Shown: piece by piece, positions 44,563-53,200 of the stretch
Layout of the letters: every line of letters begins with the position of its first letter
Position numbering within the stretch: position 1 is the first letter of the stretch
From: Hyphomonas sp.
GTDB taxonomy: Bacteria > Pseudomonadota > Alphaproteobacteria > Caulobacterales > Hyphomonadaceae
Assembly (NCBI RefSeq): GCF_016125515.1
Contig: NZ_WGLO01000009.1
Location: 62,001-126,000, forward strand
Direction of reading: 5' to 3'
DNA: 64,000 nt
Program-made: the position numbers and the translations under genes
The notes under the pieces: generated by a model
Told to the model about the DNA's origin: nothing
The model's input: the letters and a program-made list of their open reading frames with translations, nothing else
Database searches by the model: none

Positions 44563-44582
44563 GGCCGGGCAGCTGCCCGGCC
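44563..44582. terminator. Palindrome between the convergent M23 and glnB genes
   Basis: A 20-base perfect palindrome (GGCCGGGC arms around AGCT) sits 5 bases after the M23 stop and 3 bases from the glnB stop. It could end transcription from both sides, although no T run is present. Confidence 0.5.
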
Positions 44583-44585
44583 GGC

Positions 44586-44930
44586 TCAGCCGGAGATCGC
44601 CTGCTCGTCGCGTTCGCCGGTGCGGATGCGGATGATGCTTTCTAGGTCGTGGACGAAGATCTTTCCGTCGCCGATCGTGCCGGTATTGGCGGCCTGCGTG
44701 ATCGCTTCGATCATGCGCTCGGCATCATCATCCGCGCAGGCGAGTTCGACCTTCACTTTCGGAAGGAGGCGGACCTCGTATTCCGCCCCGCGATAGACTT
44801 CCGTCTTGCCCTGCTGGCGGCCATAGCCGCGCACTTCGGTGACCGTCAGACCGGTGGCGCCCGCTTCGGAAATCGCTTCGATTACGGCATCGAGGCGGCT
44901 CGGCTTGAATACGGCGGTGATGATTTTCAT
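44586..44930 (-). CDS. glnB: PII nitrogen regulatory protein (GlnB/GlnK)
   Basis: 114 residues. T-loop YGRQQGKTEVYRGAEYEVRLLPK with Tyr51, the uridylylation site, then the B-loop GDGKIFVHDLE. It senses 2-oxoglutarate and ADP/ATP and controls nitrogen assimilation enzymes. Neither glnA nor amtB is adjacent, so the glnB versus glnK choice is uncertain. A gap of ~60 bases separates it from the methyltransferase gene upstream. Confidence 0.93.
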   Translation of the reverse strand: MKIITAVFKPSRLDAVIEAISEAGATGLTVTEVRGYGRQQGKTEVYRGAEYEVRLLPKVKVELACADDDAERMIEAITQAANTGTIGDGKIFVHDLESIIRIRTGERDEQAISG

Positions 44931-44991
44931 GGCGCGGTCCTCGGGTTGGGCGTGTGCTGCAGGTGCGAAGGTAATGTTACAATCGGGCGCG

Positions 44992-45735
44992 TCAATGCTC
45001 TTCGCGCCGGGTGGCGCGTGCCGGACGGGCCAGTCGGATACGTTCGGTCACGGGGGCGGCGGCTCCGCCATTCGGCGGCGCGTACAATCTTTTCACGGCT
45101 TCGATCAGCACCACACCGCCGAGTCCGGGCGTGAATGTACGTCCGATCGCCTCCCAGCCTTCGGCGGCGGAGGTCACCAGCCCGTGCGCCACGGGGGGCA
45201 TGTAGAGCGCGCTGGACGAGGCGGTGACTTGGAACAGGCCGCCCGACAGGAGGTTCGACAACTGGCTGCGGGTCCAGGGCCGGCCCTGTCCGAACGGCGT
45301 CTGGGTCGCGCGCGACCAGAGGCCCGCGCGGTTCGCCGCCGCCAGCACAATCCGGCCTTCGGGCGCCGTCACGCGCCAGATCTCGCGCAGGTAGGCGCGC
45401 GGGTCGCCGGTCTCCTCGAGGCCATGTAACACGATGACGCGGTCGAACAGGCCGTCCGGGAAGGGCAGGCGCGGATCGCCGACCGCAACCGCCGCATTCC
45501 CGCGCTCCGAAGCAGACCAGCTGACGGGTCCATGCTCATACGGCACGGCGGCAATGATGCGGCTCGGCGCATTGCCGAAGGCTTCCAGCGCCGGCAGGGC
45601 ATAGCCAAGGCCCAGCAGGCTGAGACCGGCTGCGTCGCCCCACAGGTCAGTCATCTTGCCGGCCAGCACACGGCTTGCCGCGCGCCCGAGCGCCGAGGCG
45701 TAGAAACGTTCGAGGGTGACGGCGTCCTGACGCAT
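44992..45735 (-). CDS. SAM-dependent methyltransferase (class I)
   Basis: 247 residues. The N-terminal half holds a degenerate SAM-binding fold (LSLLGLGYALPALEAF, then LPFPDGLFDRVIVLHGLEETGD and LREIWRVTAPEGRIVLAAANRAGLWSR), typical of Methyltransf_11. A C-terminal extension carries YMPPVAHGLV. Related genes lie divergent to gloB in many alphaproteobacteria, as here. The target is unknown. Confidence 0.85.
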   Translation of the reverse strand: MRQDAVTLERFYASALGRAASRVLAGKMTDLWGDAAGLSLLGLGYALPALEAFGNAPSRIIAAVPYEHGPVSWSASERGNAAVAVGDPRLPFPDGLFDRVIVLHGLEETGDPRAYLREIWRVTAPEGRIVLAAANRAGLWSRATQTPFGQGRPWTRSQLSNLLSGGLFQVTASSSALYMPPVAHGLVTSAAEGWEAIGRTFTPGLGGVVLIEAVKRLYAPPNGGAAAPVTERIRLARPARATRREEH

Positions 45736-45778
45736 GGGCTAAAGTCGGTTCCCGGACCGCAACACGGAAGACAGGTAC

Positions 45779-46549
45779 ATGGACATCCACCTCGACATAC
45801 ACCAGTTTCCCTGCCTGAACGACAATTACGGATATCTCGTTCACGAGCCGGCATCCGGGCAGACGGTGGCCGTCGATACGCCGGATGCCGAGCGCTATCT
45901 GGGCGAGGCCGCCGGGCGCGGCTGGACGATCAACGAGATCTGGAACACGCACTGGCATCCCGATCATGCCGGCGGAAACCTCCGCATCAAGGAAGCGACG
46001 GGTTGCCGCATCGTCGGTCCCGCGGGCGAAGCGGCGAAGATTCCGGGTCTCGATCTTGCCGTGAAACAGGGCGACACGCTGGAGCTCGGGGGCGCGAAGG
46101 CCCATGTTCTGGATGTGCCCGGCCATACGCTGGGACATGTGGCATTCCACTTTCCCCACCAGCACGCGGCCTTTGTGGGCGACTCCGTCTTCGCGCTCGG
46201 CTGTGGCCGCGTGTTCGAAGGCACGATGGAAATGATGTGGAACAGCCTGAATCGTATCAAGGCGCTGCCGAAGGAGACGCGTCTCTATTGCGCGCATGAA
46301 TACACCGCATCGAACGCGAAGTTCGCCGTCAGCATCGAGCCGGAGAACAAGGCGCTGAAGGAATATGTCGCGTGGATCGAGAAGCGCCGCGCCGAAGACC
46401 TGCCGACCGTACCGGCGCTGCTGGAGCGGGAACTGGCGACCAATCCCTTCTTGCGCGCGGACCTGCAGATCATGCAGATCGCGATGGGCCACCCGGGCGA
46501 CGCCGTAGCGACCTTCGGGGAAATCCGTGGGCGGAAGGACAAGTTCTGA
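45779..46549 (+). CDS. gloB: GloB, hydroxyacylglutathione hydrolase (glyoxalase II)
   Basis: 256 residues. The metallo-beta-lactamase motif THWHPDHAGGN (~57-67) and downstream ligands in VPGHTLGHVAFH, FVGDSVFALGCGRVFEGT and YCAHEYTASNAKF are complete. It hydrolyses S-lactoylglutathione to lactate and glutathione in methylglyoxal detoxification. The C-terminal helical glutathione domain (~170-256) is present. Its stop codon overlaps the cupin gene start by one base. Confidence 0.96.
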   Translation: MDIHLDIHQFPCLNDNYGYLVHEPASGQTVAVDTPDAERYLGEAAGRGWTINEIWNTHWHPDHAGGNLRIKEATGCRIVGPAGEAAKIPGLDLAVKQGDTLELGGAKAHVLDVPGHTLGHVAFHFPHQHAAFVGDSVFALGCGRVFEGTMEMMWNSLNRIKALPKETRLYCAHEYTASNAKFAVSIEPENKALKEYVAWIEKRRAEDLPTVPALLERELATNPFLRADLQIMQIAMGHPGDAVATFGEIRGRKDKF

Positions 46550-46992
46550 TGCCGGTGGCCCTGTCCGGCGATCTCGGCGTGAACGAGATCATCCGCCTCC
46601 TGAACATGAGGCCGCACCCGGAAGGTGGGCATTATGCTGAAACCTACCGGTCCGGCGGTCGCGGGCGCGGCGCGATGACCGCGATCTATTACCTGTTGCA
46701 GGCCGATGAAGTGTCCGCCTGGCACAAGGTGGACGCTGACGAGGCCTGGTTCTGGCATGCCGGCGGGCCGCTTGCGCTGACCCTCTCGCCGCCGGACGGG
46801 AAGGGCGCCGCATCGATGACGCTCGGCCCGGACCTGCGCGCCGGCCAGCGTCCGCAAGGCATCATCCCGGCCGATCATTGGCAGACGGCCGAGACACTCG
46901 GCCACTGGACTCTGGTCTCCTGCACGGTCGCGCCGGGGTTTGAATTTTCAGGCTTCAAACTCGCGCCGCCGGGATGGCGGCCGGAGGTCTGA
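46549..46992 (+). CDS. DUF985 cupin-family protein
   Basis: 147 residues. The strings HPEGGHYAETYRS, AIYYLLQADEVSAWHKVDADEAWFWHAG and VAPGFEFSGFKLAPPGW define DUF985, a cupin with probable metal site (His in SAWHKVD and Glu following). The reaction is unknown. Translationally coupled to gloB through TGATG, suggesting a linked role in aldehyde or sugar metabolism. Confidence 0.9.
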   Translation: MPVALSGDLGVNEIIRLLNMRPHPEGGHYAETYRSGGRGRGAMTAIYYLLQADEVSAWHKVDADEAWFWHAGGPLALTLSPPDGKGAASMTLGPDLRAGQRPQGIIPADHWQTAETLGHWTLVSCTVAPGFEFSGFKLAPPGWRPEV

Positions 46993-47062
46993 TGCGCCGG
47001 ATTAGCCGGATATTGAGAACTGGGCCGCAAGGTGGCGCGCGCGAAGATGGATCAACCAGACG

Positions 47063-47518
47063 ATGTTTGCCAGACGTCCCAGATATGATGACACGTTCGG
47101 TGTGCGCATGGATCTCGGCGCTGACCGGATCGATCCGATGTCGCTGCGGCCCAGCGGATCTTCGGGACAGTTGCGGGTCAAGCCGCCGGTGATCGTGGAA
47201 CAGCCGCGCTCCCTGCTCGACCTGTTCACCGGACGCAGCAAGGATCCGTTCAGCGAGCTGCGCGAACGCCCGCGCCTCCAGACGCCGGAACGCCGCGCGC
47301 CCGAGACCGGCCCGGCCACGCTGACGCCAGCGCGCGACGGACAAAGCGAGCGATCCGCGCTGGAAGGCGGCCTCCGCATGGTGTGGAACCGGTTGTCGGT
47401 CAGCCAGCGGATCGGGATCTTCTTTGTCGGAGGTTGGTTCCTGCTCGCCTCAGGCCTGTTTGTCCCCGCGATTGTGATCGCAGTGATCTATTTCAGCCTG
47501 AGGCACCGCAAGGCGTAA
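47063..47518 (+). CDS. Unknown protein with C-terminal membrane helices
   Basis: 151 residues. A basic, Pro/Arg-rich N-terminal ~105 residues with no clear fold precede two closely spaced hydrophobic segments (RIGIFFVGGWFLLASGLF and VPAIVIAVIYFSL). It looks like a tail-anchored or hairpin membrane protein with a disordered cytoplasmic part. Family not recognised. It lies 70 bases after the cupin gene and converges on phaB. Confidence 0.7.
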   Translation: MFARRPRYDDTFGVRMDLGADRIDPMSLRPSGSSGQLRVKPPVIVEQPRSLLDLFTGRSKDPFSELRERPRLQTPERRAPETGPATLTPARDGQSERSALEGGLRMVWNRLSVSQRIGIFFVGGWFLLASGLFVPAIVIAVIYFSLRHRKA

Positions 47519-47525
47519 CGCCGGA

Positions 47526-48251
47526 TCAGCCGGCAATGTATTGCGCGCCGTTGACTGTCATCGTGGCGCCGTTGATGAAGGCGGCGTCATCGGAAGCGAG
47601 ATAGGCGCACATCGAGGCGATTTCTTCGGCCTTGCCGAGGCGGCCGACCGGGATCGTGGCGATGATGCCGTCCAGCACTTCCGGTTTCACGGCCTGCAGC
47701 ATCTCGGTGTCGATATAGCCCGGCGCGACGACGTTCGAAGTGATGCCCTTCTTGGCGCCTTCATAGGCCAGCGCCTTGGTGAAGCCGATCAGGCCGGCCT
47801 TGGCGGCGGAATAGTTCGCCTGCGTGAACTGGCCCTTCTGGCCGTTGATCGAGGAGATGTTGATGATGCGGCCGAAATTGCGGTCGCGCATGCCGTCCCA
47901 GACCTGGCGGGTCACGTTGAAGGCGGAGGTGAGGTCCACATTGATCACTTCCTGCCACTGGGCGAGGCTCATCTTGTGGAACGGCGCGTCGCGCGTGATG
48001 CCGGCATTGTTGACGAGGATGTCGACCGGGCCGACTTCGGCTTCGATGGCTTTCAGGCCCGCGCCGACCGCGTCATAGTCGGCCACGTCGAATTTGAAGA
48101 CCTTGATGTCGGTGGCTTTGGAGAATTCTGCGGCGGCCGCGTCATTGCCGCCATAGTTGGCTGCAACGTTGTAACCCTTGGCCTTCAGGGCCTCGCTGAT
48201 TGCCTTGCCGATACCCCGTGTACCACCCGTAACCAGTGCTGTGCGCGCCAT
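47526..48251 (-). CDS. phaB: PhaB, acetoacetyl-CoA reductase
   Basis: 241 residues, classical SDR. It reduces acetoacetyl-CoA to (R)-3-hydroxybutyryl-CoA with NADPH for PHA synthesis. Motifs: VTGGTRGIGKAI, VNNAGITRDAPFHKM, Ser in INISSINGQKGQF and YSAAKAGLIGFTK. The phrase DVADYDAV…VDILVNNAGITRD is typical of PhaB/FabG-like reductases. It is divergent from phaR, whose product is its likely regulator. Confidence 0.92.
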   Translation of the reverse strand: MARTALVTGGTRGIGKAISEALKAKGYNVAANYGGNDAAAAEFSKATDIKVFKFDVADYDAVGAGLKAIEAEVGPVDILVNNAGITRDAPFHKMSLAQWQEVINVDLTSAFNVTRQVWDGMRDRNFGRIINISSINGQKGQFTQANYSAAKAGLIGFTKALAYEGAKKGITSNVVAPGYIDTEMLQAVKPEVLDGIIATIPVGRLGKAEEIASMCAYLASDDAAFINGATMTVNGAQYIAG

Positions 48252-48329
48252 TCGTGAATTCCTCCCTGGATTTTGTTAAGTCAGACCCTGCGTGCAACTT
48301 CGATACCGCATTGGTCAAGCCGATCTTTT

Positions 48330-48346
48330 GTGCGACTATTTCGCAC
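48330..48346. promoter_or_regulatory. Dyad in the phaB-phaR intergenic region
   Basis: Perfect 6-base arms GTGCGA (48330-48335) and TCGCAC (48341-48346) have a 5-base spacer, with a flanking further GCACAA at 48349-48354. PhaR repressors are known to bind GC-containing dyads near phasin and phaR genes. The position ~50 bases before phaR suggests its own operator (inference). Confidence 0.45.
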
Positions 48347-48398
48347 TAGCACAATAATTGCTTGGCTGGCGAAGACCGGTCAACGGCGAGGCGAGGAT

Positions 48399-48977
48399 AT
48401 GGTTAAGGCAAATGGGTCGGATGGTCCGATCATCATCAAGAAGTATGCGAACCGGCGTCTCTACGACACGTCGACGTCATCCTATGTGACGCTCGATCAT
48501 CTGTCCGACCTGGTACGCGAAGGCCGGGACTTTGAAGTCCGCGACGCCAAGACGGGCGACGACCTGACCCGTCAGGTGCTCACCCAGATCATTTTCGAGC
48601 AGGAAACCAAGGGGCAGGGCGCCCTGCCGCTGAACTTCCTGCGCCAGCTGATCGGCTTCTATGGCGGCGGCGCGCAGACCTTCCTGCCAGCCTTCCTCGA
48701 GATGTCGATGAACAGTTTTTCGGACGCCCAGAAGGAATGGCGCAAGGCCGCCAACCCGATGAACCTGTTCGAGGCTCAGGCGAAGCGCAACATGGCAATG
48801 TTCGAGCAGGCCATGAAGATGTTCATGCCCACCGTGTTCCAGGCGAGCCGGACCGAGCGCCAGTCGCAGACGCCGTCCAACCCGTTCTTCGAGTATCAGG
48901 CCGAAGCGCTGGCGGCGATGCAGGAGCAGATGGAAGCGATCCAGAAACAGCTGAGCGACCTGACCCGCAAGGACTGA
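48399..48977 (+). CDS. phaR: PhaR, polyhydroxyalkanoate synthesis repressor
   Basis: 192 residues. The PHB_acc_N domain (IIIKKYANRRLYDTSTSSYVTL, ~10-70) and PHB_acc region (TRQVLTQIIFEQE, LPLNFLRQLIGFYGGGAQTFLPAFLEMSM) are followed by a helical C terminus ending EQMEAIQKQLSDL. PhaR binds both PHB granules and DNA, derepressing phasin genes when polymer is made. ATG 48399 with GAGG upstream is chosen; a longer frame to 48273 lacks the family start. Confidence 0.95.
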   Translation: MVKANGSDGPIIIKKYANRRLYDTSTSSYVTLDHLSDLVREGRDFEVRDAKTGDDLTRQVLTQIIFEQETKGQGALPLNFLRQLIGFYGGGAQTFLPAFLEMSMNSFSDAQKEWRKAANPMNLFEAQAKRNMAMFEQAMKMFMPTVFQASRTERQSQTPSNPFFEYQAEALAAMQEQMEAIQKQLSDLTRKD

Positions 48978-48997
48978 CACCGGGAATTCTGCGCAAC

Positions 48998-49032
48998 AAA
49001 AAAGGCCGGAAGCACGCGCTTCCGGCCTTTTT
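48998..49032. terminator. Bidirectional Rho-independent terminator
   Basis: A perfect 14-bp stem (AAAAAGGCCGGAAG with its complement) has a 6-base loop and A and T runs at both ends. It serves phaR on the plus strand and the convergent gene ending at 49050 on the minus strand. Confidence 0.92.
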
Positions 49033-49049
49033 GCGTTCCGGGGCTGTGA

Positions 49050-49637
49050 TCAGACGTCGCCGCCGACTCCGAAGTCGCGCCGTGCGGACACGATGGTGAC
49101 GATCACGCCGGCCAGCACGTCCAGCAGCGTCATCGACATCAGGATGAAGAAGGTGGAGGTCGCAAAGTTCGGCATCAGCAGGAACTGCACGAGGCAGATG
49201 ATGAAGAGCAGCAGCGAAATGCCGTGATTGATGATCGTGGCGGTGCCGGTGCTGGTCGACTTCAGGATTTCAAGGAACAGGAAGGTCACGGCGAGCAAGA
49301 CGATGGCGTCGCCCCTGGTGAGTACCCATTCGACGCCAGAAATCATCGGCAGGCTGAAAGCGGTTTCGGCAAGCATCGCCGCAAGCGGGGCAACCTGCGA
49401 CGTGACCAGCTGGCCTGCCGCATTGGTGGTTTCCACCGGCCCGCCCGATGTCAGGGCGAGGAGGTTGTAGAGTACCACCGGAATGACCAGCAGCGGAAAG
49501 ATCCCGAAAATTAAGCGCATGGATGACCCCTGTTTCTGTTTGCCGCCGTCACTGTCACGCTCGGCGCGCTTGCGTTCCATCTTGGACACGGCGGCGGCAG
49601 TGAGCGCAATCTTTGTATCGCGATTATCCACGTCCAC
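49050..49637 (-). CDS. Unknown membrane protein, about four helices
   Basis: 195 residues. A charged cytoplasmic N terminus (MERKRAERDSDGGKQKQ) is followed by hydrophobic helices at ~40-62, ~85-100, ~110-127 and ~138-185 (probably two). No known motif. A helix region TSTGTATIINHGISLLLFIICLVQFLL is typical of small polytopic proteins of unknown role. It ends at a shared terminator. Confidence 0.75.
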   Translation of the reverse strand: MDVDNRDTKIALTAAAVSKMERKRAERDSDGGKQKQGSSMRLIFGIFPLLVIPVVLYNLLALTSGGPVETTNAAGQLVTSQVAPLAAMLAETAFSLPMISGVEWVLTRGDAIVLLAVTFLFLEILKSTSTGTATIINHGISLLLFIICLVQFLLMPNFATSTFFILMSMTLLDVLAGVIVTIVSARRDFGVGGDV

Positions 49638-49716
49638 CCTCTGGAGTGACCGACAACAGACCCGTGTTTACCGTATCACTGTGCAGGACGCGAGCGGATT
49701 TGCAGCAGGCGCCGGA

Positions 49717-50091
49717 TCAGCGCTCCGGGCGCTCGAATTCTGCCTCACCCGACTTGTGGTGCAACTGGAGATTTAGAAGAATCGCCTTTGCCACCGGCAG
49801 CAGCCAGATCGACAGGCCTGTGATCACCAGCGCCAGCAACAGGATCGCCCCGGCTTTCAGGAGGCCCGGCAGGGGGCTCATGGGAATCAGGAACAGGAAG
49901 GGCGCCGTGATGATCAGCACGCCGAAGCCGACGAAGAAGGCGGGACCGTCCGCCGTGTCGGCCGCGCGCATGTCGCGTTCGCAATTCGGGCAGCTCTCGT
50001 TAAGCTTCAGATAGGCCGAAAACAGGCGGCCCTGGCCGCAGGCGCCGCAGCGCAGGCGCAGTCCATTGAGGATCGGAGCAGGCTTGGTCAT
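49717..50091 (-). CDS. DUF983 zinc-ribbon membrane protein
   Basis: 124 residues. The N-terminal zinc ribbon RCGACGQGRLF…SCPNCERDM (four Cys) is followed by DGPAFFVGFGVL and two transmembrane helices. This is the DUF983 pattern, a family often encoded near cytochrome oxidase genes. The function is unknown. ATG 50091 is used at the family start. Confidence 0.9.
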   Translation of the reverse strand: MTKPAPILNGLRLRCGACGQGRLFSAYLKLNESCPNCERDMRAADTADGPAFFVGFGVLIITAPFLFLIPMSPLPGLLKAGAILLLALVITGLSIWLLPVAKAILLNLQLHHKSGEAEFERPER

Positions 50092-50208
50092 CGCCGCTAG
50101 ATAGGGGGCGCCCGCTCGCCGCGCCACGCGGCAAAGCCCCGCGCCCCTTGACGTGCGCCGGACCATTGCCCACCAGAGCAGCCGCCTGCGATCTGGAGAC
50201 CTGCCCGC

Positions 50209-51144
50209 ATGACCGAACCTGCCTTTTCACGCATTGCCATCGTCGGGGTGGGCCTGATCGGGTCGTCCATCGCCCGGGGCGCGCGCGAATATGGCGCGGC
50301 CGGCGAGATCGCCCTGTATGACGCCGACCCCGATGTGCGCACCCGCGCGGGCGCGCTGGGGCTCGGCGAGATTGCCCCGACGCTGGAGGCGGCTGTGGCC
50401 GGCGCCGATTGCGTGATCCTGTGCGTGCCGGTCGGCGCGCTGGGCGGGGCCGCCGCTGGCGCCGTGCCGGCCATGAAGGACGGCGCGATCCTGACCGATG
50501 TCGGCTCTGTCAAGGGCGAGGCGGCCAGGGCCCTCCAGGCCGCCGCCGATGGGCGGATCCATGTCATTCCCGGCCACCCGATTGCGGGCACGGAACAATC
50601 CGGCCCCGAAGCTGGCTTTCCCACCCTGTTCCGCGGCGCCTGGCACATCCTGACGCCGGTCGAGGGCAACGTGGCCGGCGCGGACGAAGCGCTGGCCCGG
50701 CTGACGGCTTTCTGGCGCGCGCTGGGCGCCAAGGTCGAGTCCATGGACGCCGCGCGCCATGACCGCGTTCTGGCCATCACCTCTCACCTGCCGCACCTCA
50801 TCGCCTTCAACATCGTCGCCACCGCCTTCGACATGGAAACGGTGGAGCAGGGCGAAGTGGTGAAATATTCCGCAGGCGGATTTCGCGATTTCACGCGCAT
50901 CGCGGCCTCTGATCCGGTGATGTGGCGCGACGTCTTCCTCAACAACCGCGACGCGGTGCTGGAATGTCTCGGCCGCTTCTCGGAGGATCTGGCGGCCCTG
51001 CAGCGCGCCATCCGCTGGGGCGACGGCGATACGCTGATGCGCGAATTCACGCGCGCCCGAACGATCCGCAAGGCCATTATCGATGCGGGCCAGGATTCGG
51101 CGTCGGTGAACTTCGGGCGGAACGCGCCGAAGGATGAAGCCTAG
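50209..51144 (+). CDS. tyrC: Prephenate/arogenate dehydrogenase (TyrC/TyrA)
   Basis: 311 residues. NAD(P)-binding IVGVGLIGSSIARG at ~10-23. The prephenate dehydrogenase domain has DVGSVKGE, the substrate-loop HPIAGTEQSGPEAG and ITSHLPHLIAFNIV, and FRDFTRIAASDP. It catalyses oxidative decarboxylation to tyrosine precursors; alphaproteobacterial members commonly act on arogenate. The stop codon overlaps that of the convergent regA in CTAG. It lies alone on the plus strand, not in an aro operon. Confidence 0.95.
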   Translation: MTEPAFSRIAIVGVGLIGSSIARGAREYGAAGEIALYDADPDVRTRAGALGLGEIAPTLEAAVAGADCVILCVPVGALGGAAAGAVPAMKDGAILTDVGSVKGEAARALQAAADGRIHVIPGHPIAGTEQSGPEAGFPTLFRGAWHILTPVEGNVAGADEALARLTAFWRALGAKVESMDAARHDRVLAITSHLPHLIAFNIVATAFDMETVEQGEVVKYSAGGFRDFTRIAASDPVMWRDVFLNNRDAVLECLGRFSEDLAALQRAIRWGDGDTLMREFTRARTIRKAIIDAGQDSASVNFGRNAPKDEA

Positions 51145-51713
51145 CGCGGTGCGCGCTTCGCCAGGATGCGCTGCAGCGTGCGGCGGTGCATGTTGAGGCG
51201 GCGGGCCGTCTCGGAAACATTGTGGTTGCACAGCTCATAGACGCGCTGAATGTGTTCCCAGCGCACGCGGTCGGCCGACATCGGGTTTTCCGGCGGGGCC
51301 GGGCGCTCGTCCTGGGTGGCGGTCAGCGCGCGGATGATGTCTTCCACATCGGCGGGCTTCGACAGGTAATCCACCGCGCCGGCCTTCACGGCGGCTACGG
51401 CGGTGGCGATGGCGCCATACCCGGTGAGAATGACCGCGCGGGCATCCGGACGCGCCTTCTGCAGCACTTCGACGACTTCCAGGCCGCTGCCATCTTCCAG
51501 GCGCAGGTCCAGCACCGCGAAGGCGGGCGGGTTCAGCCGGGCAATGTCCTTGCCTTCGGAGACCGTGGAGACCGCCGACACGATGAAACCGCGCTGTGCC
51601 AGTGCGCGCGCCAGGCGCTGCACGAAGGGCCCGTCATCGTCCATCACGAGACAGGATTTGTCCTCGAGCGTTTCGAGGCTCGGATGTACATTGGAGGGGG
51701 CGGGGCGATCCAT
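51141..51713 (-). CDS. regA: RegA/PrrA/ActR redox response regulator
   Basis: 190 residues. The receiver domain (~20-130) has the acidic pocket MDDDGP, phospho-acceptor Asp69 in VLDLRLEDGSGLEV, Thr in ILTGYGAIATAV and Lys in YLSKPAD. A proline-rich linker is followed by the Fis-type HTH NHNVSETARRLNMHRRTLQRIL. It regulates energy and carbon metabolism in response to redox state. It lies 58 bases downstream of the partner kinase regB on the same strand. Confidence 0.96.
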   Translation of the reverse strand: MDRPAPSNVHPSLETLEDKSCLVMDDDGPFVQRLARALAQRGFIVSAVSTVSEGKDIARLNPPAFAVLDLRLEDGSGLEVVEVLQKARPDARAVILTGYGAIATAVAAVKAGAVDYLSKPADVEDIIRALTATQDERPAPPENPMSADRVRWEHIQRVYELCNHNVSETARRLNMHRRTLQRILAKRAPR

Positions 51714-51771
51714 ACGGGGCTGTCCTAATATGTATTCGTAGCAAAACGCAAATATAGGGCCAAAACGGCGT

Positions 51772-53139
51772 CTAGTCCAAATCGCGGGGCAGCAGCGCGC
51801 TCAGCGGCCAGACCGCCTGAACAATGGCCCCTGTGGCGGGCGGTGTGCGGTTTCGGGACGCAACACGCCCCCCGGTTCGCTCGATCAGTGTCTTGGCGAT
51901 GAAAAAGCCGAGGCCCATGTCGCCGCCGCCGAGGCGGGCTTCGGACCGGTCGGAGATATAGGGCTCGCCGAGTTTCGGGATCACTTCGGGCGAAAAGCCC
52001 GGGCCGTCATCGAGAATGGTGATGATCACCTGGTCGGCCGTCCAGCTGGCGGTTGCCTCGACGCGGGTGGCCGCAAAGCTGACCGCATTCTCGATGAAGG
52101 CGCCGAGCGCATGCAGGATTTCCGGGCTGCGTTCGATCACCGGTGTGCGGGCCTCGCCGCCTTCGCCGGCACTGGCGCGCACGATCACCGCCACGCCAAG
52201 GCCCTTCATCGGCGCCGCCGCCTCCTCGACCAGCGCGTCGAGCGGCATGCGGGCGTGCACGATATCGGTCGCATCGCGCGCTTCGCGGATGGCGGAGAGG
52301 ATGGAGCGGCAGCGGTCGGCCTGTTCGGCGATCAGGCGGATATCCTCGGCACGCGGATCATCCGCCGCCAGGTCGCGGACCATTTCCTTGGCCACAAGGT
52401 GGATCGTGGCGAGCGGTGTGCCAAGCTCGTGCGCCGTCATCGCCGACATGGCCCCCAGCGCCGACAGTTTCTGCTCGCGTGCCATCACCACGCTGGCCGC
52501 GTCCAGCGCGCGCACCAGGCGGGCTTCGTCCTGGCTCACCCGGCCGGCGGAGACGGTGAAGAACACCGTGCCGACCGCGAGCGCCGCGAACTGGCCCCAC
52601 TGGAACAGGATCGGCAGGTGCGTGCCGGTCTGTTCCAGCCAGGGCAGGGGCAGGCTGGCAAAGGGCATCGTCGCGGCCAGCACCAGGGCCAGCACGGCAA
52701 TGAAGCTTGCGCGCACGAGGCTGAGGCTCAGCGCAGCCACCGTGACCGGGGCCAGCAGCAGCAGGAGGAACGGGTTCGACAGGCCGCCGGTCACCGCAAT
52801 CAGCGAGGCGAGCTGGATCGTATCGAAGCTCAGCTGCAGCCCGGCCTCCCAGCTGCGCGTCAGGCGCTGGGAGGGGAAGGCGAAGGAGAGGAAAACGTTG
52901 AGCCAGGCCGAGGCGGCAATAATGGCCAGGCACAGGGCCAGCGGCAGGTGGAAGCCGAGACCGAAAAACACCAGCAGCACGGCCGTGGTCTGTCCGGCAA
53001 CCGCCAGCCAGCGCAGCGTAATGAAGGTACGAAGGCGTGTCCGGCCGAGGGCAGACTGGGCCGATCCCAGCCCTTCCGGGGCCAAGGTGAAAATGGCGTC
53101 CTCGAAACCCGCCCTCGAATCGCGCCCCGCGTCTTCCAT
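51772..53139 (-). CDS. regB: RegB/PrrB/ActS redox sensor kinase
   Basis: 455 residues. Six transmembrane helices (~42-195) include the quinone-linked motif GGLSNPF at 118-124. The H-box MTAHELGTPLATI has His237, and Cys277 (in ADRCRSIL) is at the position of the redox-active cysteine of RegB. The catalytic ATPase domain has ENAVSFA, DDGPGF and GGGDMGLGFFIAKTL. It phosphorylates RegA under reducing conditions. ATG 53139 is the likely start. Divergent from the SCO gene. Confidence 0.95.
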   Translation of the reverse strand: MEDAGRDSRAGFEDAIFTLAPEGLGSAQSALGRTRLRTFITLRWLAVAGQTTAVLLVFFGLGFHLPLALCLAIIAASAWLNVFLSFAFPSQRLTRSWEAGLQLSFDTIQLASLIAVTGGLSNPFLLLLLAPVTVAALSLSLVRASFIAVLALVLAATMPFASLPLPWLEQTGTHLPILFQWGQFAALAVGTVFFTVSAGRVSQDEARLVRALDAASVVMAREQKLSALGAMSAMTAHELGTPLATIHLVAKEMVRDLAADDPRAEDIRLIAEQADRCRSILSAIREARDATDIVHARMPLDALVEEAAAPMKGLGVAVIVRASAGEGGEARTPVIERSPEILHALGAFIENAVSFAATRVEATASWTADQVIITILDDGPGFSPEVIPKLGEPYISDRSEARLGGGDMGLGFFIAKTLIERTGGRVASRNRTPPATGAIVQAVWPLSALLPRDLD

Positions 53140-53150
53140 CCCGCGCTTAT

Positions 53151-53165
53151 GCGGCAGGCTGTCGC
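53151..53165. promoter_or_regulatory. RegA-type binding box between regB and the SCO gene
   Basis: GCGGCAGGCTGTCGC reads as a near-palindrome (GCGRCA-N3-TGTCGC, one mismatch) with the half-sites and spacing described for RegR/RegA/PrrA sites (GNGRC…GNCGC). It lies 12 bases before regB and 36 before the SCO gene, in their shared 61-base promoter, so it could control both divergently. Confidence 0.65.
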
Positions 53166-53200
53166 TTGCGCCAAGCAATGGTTTCGGGGCTTATGCGGGT

